From NCBI GenBank assembly GCA_033060915.1, contig CM065378.1:38452501-38516500 (forward strand): a stretch of DNA of 64,000 bases, given 5' to 3'. Within the stretch, counting starts at the first letter, position 1, and every line of letters starts with the position of its first letter. Of the stretch, positions 56,264 through 64,000 are shown piece after piece. A program made the position numbers and the translations under genes. This stretch comes from Euryodendron excelsum (taxonomy: Eukaryota; Streptophyta; Magnoliopsida; Ericales; Pentaphylacaceae). The notes under the pieces were generated by a model. It did not search any database and had not been told where the DNA came from. It worked only from the letters and a program-made list of their open reading frames with translations.

Positions 56264-57660
56264 TTATCTAATCCTCCTTACCCTTTCTAAGGAATACATT
56301 ACATCATTGATTGAAAAAGATGCTTTGGACATACTTGCATTCAGCCATAAGGCCACCTGTATTTTTATTTCTTCAACTATCTCGACCCAATTGACATCAA
56401 CTTTGTTGACAATGAAGTTGTTTCTTGCTTTCCCAATTCCGTATTGCTGATAAGAACAGTACTTCCCATAACCGTTTTTCAATTAGCTTGTAATTCATAC
56501 TCCACCACCATTCTGAATGGGATTTTAATCTGTATGTACTTACCCAAACTAAGCCCCACCAGTTTACAATTGAACTCCATATTTTTCAAGCCATCATGCA
56601 ATTTGGAAGTAGGTGATTAGATTAGAATCCTTTTCCTCCTTTTAGTGTATAGAACATGTCAAGCTACTACCAGGGGGAAGACAATTTCCTCTTGCCAGCA
56701 TTACCTTTGATTTGATTCTTTCCTACAGAGCTATCCAAGCAAAACTCTAGTTTTTGGGGGGGTTTTAACTTGCCATACCTTAGATAGCACTTGAGAACCT
56801 TGATTGCCTTGGATCCCAATCTGTCTGCAGTAGTACTTGACTGAAAAAAAACACCATCCTTCTCTAGCTCCCATCTCATTGTATCATTTCTAGAATTTTC
56901 AAGATTGCAGGGTTCAATTAACCTTTGAAGCTTGTGGAAATCCTCTTCCTCCCAAGCTAACAGCTGTCTTCTGTGAGACAATATCCATGAACCCCTACCA
57001 TCCTTCATATGAGCAATGTGTGCTTCTTTCTGAGTTGATAAAGTAAACAATCTAATGAACATCTCTCTCAAAGTTATTTCCCCTATCCATGCCTTTTTCC
57101 AGACTATAGTATCTTCACCATTTCCCACCCTTATCTTCAAATTGCTTGAAAGAATATCTTTGAACACCCTTTGTTCAAAACCTACTTTCAATGTATCCAC
57201 CCATATCCCTTACCCATACTTAATCTCTATTTCACCAGGAAGCCAAGCCCCTCCCTCATAATTGTATTTGTGACTCACCACCTTTCTCCATAGAGCTCCT
57301 TTTTCCTTGGAAAACCTCCACCACTATTTGACTAGTAATGCATTATTTGACTAGGAATCACCCCAAGGCAACCCCTGCTTTTGCATTTTGTAACTTTTCT
57401 CTAGTTTACATAATGCACTTTGCTTTTGCCTTCCTCCAACCCCCATAGGAAAGTTTTTTGAATCTTCTCTATCTTCTTACACACCTCCTTTGAAGCATTA
57501 TACAAGGACAAGAAATATATAGGAAGGTTGACAAAGTTGATTTTAATAAGGTTAATCTACCCCCCAATGATAAATATTTTCTTTTCCATGATGCTAACTT
57601 GACTTTAAAATTGTCAATTACCCCTTCCCAAGATTTTACATGTCTTGGATTTGAACATTA
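56264..57660 (-). pseudogene. LINE ORF2 C-terminal part (zf-RVT region and downstream), broken
   Basis: 57200-56667 reads LSSNLKIRVGNGEDTIVWKKAW and RGSWILSHRRQL. The IRVGNGxxTxFWxDxW pattern marks the region between RT and the zf-RVT domain in plant L1 ORF2. The stretch includes MRWELEKDGVFFQSS. Further down, 56264-56482 is a short remnant (FIVNKVDVNWVEIVEEIK). Frames are broken between these blocks. Confidence 0.75.
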
Positions 57661-57717
57661 ACACACTGACAACCCCAGATACTTAAAAGAAAGATTGTGT
57701 ACCTTGTAACTAAAGAT

Positions 57718-58798
57718 CTAAGTTGCCTCATTTAGGTAGCTATCATCCACCCCTGCTCCACATAGTGCACTTTTCTGAAAGTTGATCTTCAAGCCTGACA
57801 TTAATTGAAAACATCTAAGAATTCTTTTTAGATTCTTTAACTCTGACATGTCAGCTTCACAAAAACATATTGTATCATCAGCAAAATGTGATATTACTGG
57901 CCCATTATCTTCCATTTTTGTTCCTTTAATCAGATTTAACTCTGATGCTTTTAACAACAAAACATTCAGCCCCTCAACAATAATATTGAATAGAAATGGT
58001 GAGAGTGGATCACCTTGACGAAGGCCCTTCTGCATGGAGAACTATTTGGTTGCTGCACCATTCACCAGGACTGATATCTTGCTAGACTCCAAACAAGCTT
58101 TGATCCATTTTACCCATATCTAACCAAATCCCATTTTAATCATCATTTGCATAAAAAAAAGACCAATTGACTACGTCATAAGCTCTCTGAAAATCCAATT
58201 TAAGTATCAGCCCTTTCTTTTTATTCCTTTTCCATTCATGGATGATTTCATTTGCTATTAACACCCCAATAAGAATTTGCCTCCCCATTATAAAGCTGAC
58301 TAATTTTCATTAATGAGCTCCTTTATCTTCATTTTTAGTCTGTTGGCTAGGGGTTTGGATATAATTTTGTATATTGAAAACACTAAGCTGATAGGTCTGT
58401 AGCTTGATAGGCTCTCAGGTAGTTCCTCCTTTGGGATGAGAACAATGAAGGAAGAATTAATGCTCTTGACTAGATTAGCATTGATTGAGAACTCATTCAT
58501 GAATCTGGAAACATTAGCTTTGATAACTTTCCAAAATTTCTTAATGAAGCTCAACTTGAAACCATCAGGCCCTGGGCCTTTACCCCCATTGCATGATTTA
58601 ACTACTTCCCAGATCTTTTCTTCACCAAACTCTTCTTCCAAAACTTCACTGCTTCCATTACTGAGCTGCAACTTGAGGTTACTTTCAAATACAAGTCCAT
58701 TCTTCATAGGTTCCCTGAAATTACCTTCAAAGAAACTAAATATGTCATCTTTTATCAAATTTGGTTCCACTAACACTGTTCAATTCTTTACCAGTTGA
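57718..58798 (-). pseudogene. LINE ORF2 reverse transcriptase, broken
   Basis: 58776-58300 contains CNGGKGPGPDGFKLSFIKKF and IVLIPKEELPESLSSYRPIS, the fingers and palm of non-LTR RT. 58035-57718 contains GLRQGDPLSPFLFNIIVEGL and HFADDTICFCEAD: the catalytic FADD is intact. The segment 58036-58299 between them has stops. Target-primed reverse transcription would be its role; the copy is inactive. Confidence 0.9.
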
Positions 58799-59066
58799 CC
58801 AAGGAAATTCCTTCTCTGTATAATCTTTATTGATGCATGAAAAAAACCAGAATTACTATCACCTTTTTGAAACCATAGTAATCTTGATCTTTGCGTACAT
58901 CCTCCTCTTCCCTTAAATACATTTGTCCCAAATTCCTTTTCAAGTCATTAATCAGTTATTGATGTCCGTGTTGTGCTATTGTCTCTTCTCTTTGGATCTA
59001 CATATTATAAAGCTCCTGCTCTACGCTTTTGATCATATCCTTCCAATTGACACACCCTATTGATTT

Positions 59067-59935
59067 TCATTCCTTTATCTTAGATTTTAACCCTTTCATT
59101 TTCTTTAACAGAACAAAACCTCCCCATCCTTCTATCTTTGACTCTGCCCTATGCTTTGACACCATAGCAGAAAAAGACTTTAGCTGATACCAAGACTCAT
59201 ACACCTTGAAAGGTTTTGGTCCCCAGTCCTTCACTTCATTTGTTAAGAGAACTGCATAGTGATCTGAGAATACCCTTTGCAGGCCCAATTGAGAACATCT
59301 AAACTTGTCATTCCAATCATAGTAGAACAAAAATCTATCCAGTTTGCTTAAAATCTCATTATGTTGTAAATTAGACCAAGTGAATTTCCTGCCTTACATA
59401 CAGCTATCCACTAACTCCATTGATCTAACATAGTCTTTGAAAGTTTTCATTCCTATATCAATTGTATAGCATGATGATCTTTATGAAATTCTCATAATTT
59501 GGTTAAAATCTCTTCCTAAGCATATAGATATACTAGATGATTTTTGCAAATTAGATCGTTTTTCCCATATAATTTTTTGATCCTCATCAGATCTTGGACC
59601 ATATACATTCACTATGGCACATCTAAAGCCTCCTTGTAACTTCCCTTCTAAAATAATGAAATTTCTGTCCAAAGTCTTCTGAGTTACTTCAAAGAATTGC
59701 TTATTCCATAGAGTAATCAGTCCCCCAGAGGCTCCTGCTGAATTAACTGCTTCCCATTCACCATTATCATTCCCCACAATGATTTAACCTTCCACAAGTT
59801 GCATTCTTCCCATTTGGTTTCTTATAACATTATCATATCAACTCCCTTTTCCCTTACAATTTTTTTTTTACCATACTTTTCTTGATTCTACCCCCTAGCC
59901 CCCTTACATTCCATGTTATGATTTTCAGTGATACA
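59067..59935 (-). pseudogene. LINE ORF2 endonuclease (AP-type), broken
   Basis: The minus strand from about 59930 reads KIITWNVRGLGG, the start of the plant L1 endonuclease. 59777-59481 has NSAGASGGLITLWNKQFFEV and NVYGPRSDEDQK. 59330-59067 has FYYDWNDKFRCSQLGLQRVFSDHYAVLL, where SDH is the catalytic histidine motif. Stops are present in between, for example at 59481. The enzyme would nick target DNA. Confidence 0.88.
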
Positions 59936-60400
59936 AAAATACGAACACCCTATGTACAATATACAAGAATGGTTTTACTTGTCTGCTGGTACACCTCTAC
60001 CTCTCCTTTGTCCCTTTTCTGTGTCCAACATACTAGTGGATAATATTTCCTTTCCTTCTACATTCTAGCCCATATCATCCATCATCAACCCATTATCATG
60101 ACCCAAAGAGTACTCATTCCCTCATTCGTTTGAATTCTTATCATTTAAAAACTGCTTTTCATCTACTTTCTCGAGCATATCTTTTGCTGGTACTAAGGTA
60201 TCAATGTTTAAAACTTTCTCATTTCTTTGTCCTCTCTTACTCCCCATCTATATACTTAAAGATGGGATTCTTTCCCATGCAATTGCCTCATTAATCCCTT
60301 CTTTATTTTGAATTTATTCATTTTGTGATGGATTAGTGATGTCCACCTCAATTTCCACTAATTCAGCCACTTGGCTAATTAGTGCCAAGTCAGATACTGT

Positions 60401-61534
60401 TTACATTTCATCATCTTCTTCCTGATTTCTTTCCTGATTGGGACTGTGTAGACCTTCATCTTCATCTTCCTTGTAGTTGATCAATGTTGAAATTGAAGTA
60501 CTTAAGGAATCTCTTCTTAACTTATTTGAAATCTTTGGTGGAGAATTGATTAGCCCCTGCATATACCCTTTTTCGAATTGTTCCTCAATGATGCTTTTTT
60601 TGTACGACCACTTTCCCACTTTTAGTTTAAGATTGTCTTGTATAACCTTGCATGATTCTGTTAAGATTAGAGAATTTCCTATGTCCAGCACTTCTCTTGA
60701 TTGGTCTTCTGATTAACTGCAATTACTGAACCCCATACTTTTTTAATATCTATTAATAATTCATCAGTCCATGCATGAAGAGGCACTCCTTTTATTGTTA
60801 ACCAGCAAGTTCTTGCTAAATTGAACTCTCTAAAAGAGTAGTTATAGACTACTGAAAAACATTGATCTAACCAGTCTCTTGGCCCTTCCCTGAACTTTGT
60901 TTTGTCCCCCTCCTCTTCAAATTGGAGTGGTACCTTCCATCCTCCCAGTGGTTTAACCTGAATGCATCATACACCATCGAGTTTCATTGCCTCCTATGCT
61001 GTATGTATCCTATTATATTCCTTTACTATTGCTATTGGACAACTTCTCAACCATTGCTCATTAATATTCTCTGCTTCGATCATACATTCATCCATGTTTG
61101 TTCCCTTCTCACTGCTGCTCTCCCTACTACATCCTTTCACCACCTCTCTGTATGTTTTGTTATCTCTACGGCTTGGTTTCTTATCGCCTGCTCCCCTCTT
61201 TATGATCTTTTCTCCCTATATTCGTTAGTACCATTCAGTTGCTTTAAATGTGATCGATCAAGGCTTTCCATCTCAAATTTCCTTTTGTTATTCCCATATA
61301 GAGCAAAACTTACCTTCAATTGATGATACAGATACCATTATACCTTTCAATTGCTTTTTTTACTTCTTTTTTGTTTATAAAACGAACAAAACCAAATCTC
61401 GTCATCGTCTTTCTAGTTTTTCTATGAACAAAAACGTCTATAATCTCCCCACATTTTGAGAATATACTTTGCAGCCATGCATGGAGATGAAAGAAGCAAA
61501 GATGAAGGGAGAAATCAGAGAAGTTTTCAATCAA
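60401..61534 (-). pseudogene. LINE ORF1 with an RRM, broken
   Basis: 61534-61316 shows WLQSIFSKCGEIIDVFVHRK and TRFGFVRFINKKEVKKAIER, an RRM with RNP1-like RFGFVRF. Further on, with stops, come FNLARTCWLTIKGVPLHAWT and GGWKVPLQFEEEGDK (DUF4283-like). 60691-60401 ends in an acidic tail (EERNQEEDDEM-type). ORF1 proteins bind element RNA. The initiation codon is not certain; an upstream 5' UTR of about 140 bp fits. Confidence 0.8.
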
Positions 61535-61682
61535 CTTTTATCCACAGACTTTTACCATTACCAGCGGTGGAGGTCAAGGCAGATTGAAGGAACTCCGATC
61601 ATGTCCAGCCAACTTTTCTTCTTCCCGCCCCGTGTTGAATCAATTTTGGCTACAAAGTCTAGAATTGAAGCCCGTTGATATA

Positions 61683-61832
61683 TTTTTTTTTTTTTTTGAT
61701 ACATCGGAAGATTACATTGGGGAGGGCCTAAGTCAGGGAGGGGATCAGGAGAGGGAGAATCAAACCCTTAACTTCTTTAAAAAAAGTCAAGATCCTGACC
61801 AACTAGATTAGACCTAGTTGGTTGAAGCCACT
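61683..61832 (-). repeat. SINE-like element with B box and poly(A) tail
   Basis: On the minus strand it reads from near 61832 (GGCTTCAACC), through a polymerase III B-box-like GGTTTGATTCT (61757-61767 region), to ATGTATC and a tail of 15 A (T-run 61683-61697). A weak A-box-like TAGTTGGTCAGG lies upstream of the B box. The class is tRNA-derived SINE by layout. No clean flanking duplication, because the LINE end abuts its tail. Confidence 0.55.
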
Positions 61833-62400
61833 TGTTCGACCAACCACTGCTATTACCATGTGCATTTATGTATTCAAGTCGTATAAAACGTCTAAGTGAG
61901 AGATACAATAATGTATTTCATAAAAGTGTGGTTGTGTATGAGTTGCTTTTTGTTTTCAGAGAATTAACTCAGAAAATGCATTCATATTACCAAATCATAA
62001 TACACCTGAATCAGCCCAACTTTTAAAATGCTTTTTGCTAAAATATGAGCCTTATTAAACCTACTTAGACTAACTTTAGATATATATTTTTTATTATACA
62101 TGTCATTAACTAGATTTTTTTTATTTATCTCATATACATTATTGTAGTAAAACATATTGTTGACAAGAAGCCAAATTAGAATGGTAGATAAATATATTCT
62201 ATTTTTATTACTTTATTCTTTCAAGACTTGATATAGGAATGAGTTAATCATCAAATTTAATTTTTATTTCATAATTCAACTATTAATATGATGCTACATA
62301 AAAATATGTTTAATAATTTAACCTTATCAACTATTAAAAAAAACCACAAAAAGTTATATGTCCTGGTCCCTAATTCGAGTTGTTATGTTACATATTATTA
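61833..62400. other. AT-rich sequence, no gene
   Basis: Nothing with a recognisable domain or repeat boundary. Confidence 0.5.
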
Positions 62401-63540
62401 TAGAGTCAATTATATGCTGAGATTATATTAGTGATCGCTTCTTAAAAGGATGAAACTTAACTGCAAGTGCACGACCGCGATGTAGTAATAATTTCTCGTA
62501 AGTATGAGGTCGATCCCACAAGAAAGATGGTTTACGTAAATAGGAAAACTTATCGTGGATCAAAAATCTTAGGAAAAACACTCCAATAAACAAAAATATG
62601 ATTTTTGGTTGAGAAAAGATTTTTTATCTAATTTAAACTAAGAAATAAAGAAAAAGTCTTAGGGTCAATCGATCTAATCAATTTCGTCTTTTGAAATTCC
62701 GAAAGAGATAATTTAATAACTTAAATCTTTCGACTACGTTGCGAGTCTCAGATTCGAAAATTTAACGATAAAACTAAGGGTTCTTCAAAACTTCAACTTC
62801 TAGAATAAATCGGGTTGTTAAAATCAAGGACGAGTATCATCGATTCGTGCAGCACATATACTGAACCCAACTCACGCATAAACGTTACAAGACAGTGTAT
62901 ATACTGAGTGTGGTATTCACGCATAAGCGTTACCGAACATAATCAAACATCCAAGTTTTCGAAGGCTTCTAGAACGAAAAAGATGAAGAGAGAAAAACTA
63001 GAAGATTTAACTTTAAAACCAAGAACGTACCTTCTTTGTTCATTCAAGATATTCAATTGATTTTCACAATTGATCCCAAGATGGAATCTAGCTAGTCATC
63101 ATAAACTTAGATACGCAACGTTGTATTGAAAATATAATGAAAGATTGAATAATCTTATTACAGAATTGAAACCTGAATGAAAACTATGAATAAACTATTC
63201 TAATCTACTTTTAAAATCCTAAAAAAACGTCAAAACCTAATATTAGCTCCTCCTCCCAATAATAAGTGCAATCCCAGCTTATATAGGCAGCATAAATAAT
63301 AGGAAATTTTGCCGTACCGTTTGAACGGCCTGGCCCACCGTTCGAACGCCTAATTAACTGTTCGAACGGAATTCTAACGCTCTTCGGACGGCTTTTGTGC
63401 TCTCTGAATCTATCAAACGTACTTCAAACCTGATCTTGACATACTACCGTTGGACGTACCTTTCGAACGCCTATGTATACCGTTCAAACGCCCTTATTTA
63501 CCGTTCAAAAGCCCTTCAAACGCCTAATCCATTTTAGCGT
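62400..63540 (-). repeat. LTR-like or other retroelement sequence with TTCGAA palindromes and a TATA motif
   Basis: The string TGCAAGTGCACGACCGCGATGTAGTAATAATTT with GTCGATCCCACAAG (about 62460-62520) is a dispersed plant repeat I recognise without a class name. Two imperfect 44-50-bp units (GTAACGCTTATGCGTGA...) lie at about 62870-62945. On the minus strand a cluster of GTTCGAAC-type motifs (63317-63524) stands upstream of TATATAAG (63279-63286). No ORF. Ends not found. Confidence 0.45.
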
Positions 63541-64000
63541 GAATTTGTCTTTTTTAAGTCTAAATTTCTGAAACCATACATAAAACTAAGTTAGTAATGA
63601 ATTAGGACTAAAATAACATAATTAAACATATTACCAAACTAACAAATAGTTAATTAAGACATGTAGATTGTACTTTTAGAATATAATCAATTAGAATATA
63701 TATCCTAACTTTTGATCTGAGTAAGTTTTTTTTAACAAAGTATAATATGTTTTATATTCGATCCAACTCAGAAAAACAAGTATTTCTTGTTAGATTTCAA
63801 ATTTAGGCGGAAAATAAAATTCTTTAATTTATTCTTATCTACCCTCGTATTAGCTTTATGTGCATCATCATCTTCTTTCATACTGCAACCACATCTCCTT
63901 ACACTCCTTTAAACGTACAATTATCCCGTCGGTTTCCATAGTATGTGTCCAGCCTATGAAAAATAGCTTTGTCAGACAATTGTGGGTTTTATTGTCTTAT
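63541..64000. other. AT-rich sequence to the window end
   Basis: No feature recognised. Confidence 0.45.

Larger units (their letters stand above)
55976..61677 (-). mobile_element. L1-type LINE, nearly full length, decayed
   Basis: It reads on the minus strand from about 61677 to a poly(A) tail (T-run 55978-55990). ORF1 carries an RRM, and ORF2 an AP-endonuclease, a reverse transcriptase and a C-terminal Cys-rich region, the plant L1 order. Flanking sequence ATATATTTTT occurs at 55966-55975 and 61678-61687, a possible duplication, although low-complexity. All ORFs carry several stops. 5.7 kb is near the usual full length. Confidence 0.88.

Noticed and set aside
60922..61459. Plus-strand hydrophobic ORFs resembling membrane proteins
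   Set aside because: They are antisense to LINE ORF1, whose RRM is clear on the minus strand.

Overview
The window is nuclear DNA from a dicot plant, probably a woody species. It is strongly AT-rich. It carries an RPM1-type resistance gene, plant Ty1/copia and Ty3/gypsy elements, an L1-type LINE and a hAT transposon. There is no operon structure, no rRNA or tRNA gene, and almost no host coding sequence. The only likely host gene is the 3' part of a CC-NBS-LRR (RPM1-like) resistance gene at 1-1533, cut by the window edge. I cannot name the species.

Layout. (1) 1-3145: NLR gene end and AT-rich flank. (2) 3146-9273: complete but decayed minus-strand Copia element (Copia-1). (3) 9274-14159: gene-free, with tandem repeats and a possible solo LTR. 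(4) 14160-30735: an old minus-strand Ty3/gypsy pol (Gypsy-1) split into three pieces by two later insertions. One is a non-coding LTR element of about 4.35 kb (14617-18969). The other is an 11-kb SIRE/Maximus-like Copia element (Copia-2, 19356-30319). Target-site duplications mark both (GGCAC/GACAC and a perfect TTAGC). (5) About 30736-42304: a plus-strand Tat/Ogre-like gypsy element (Gypsy-2) with decayed gag-pol, a 100-bp tandem repeat after integrase, and an antisense extra ORF resembling the plant mobile domain. Its 3' LTR is missing. (6) 42305-48796: the 3' part of a second SIRE-like Copia element (Copia-3, plus strand). (7) 49677-52780: a candidate long-TIR DNA element with a hAT deletion derivative (49919-51188, perfect 8-bp duplication) nested in it. 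(8) 55976-61677: a nearly full-length decayed minus-strand L1-type LINE, abutting a SINE-like element. (9) 62400-63540: a retroelement-like repeat with a cluster of TTCGAA palindromes upstream of a TATA motif.

Most notable patterns. Copia-2 and Copia-3 each carry an extra sense ORF downstream of pol. A leader of about 490-500 bp precedes it, containing GTCGAC motifs, a TATA-like box and a CT-rich tract. The same motif-then-TATA order recurs in the LTRs, which suggests that the extra ORF has its own LTR-derived promoter. Gypsy-2 carries an antisense extra ORF instead. All transposon genes seen carry stops, frameshifts or lost catalytic residues, so the window reads as a layered record of old insertions. 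I found nothing that amounts to an undescribed functional system. Family names come from recognised protein and sequence motifs, without database searches.
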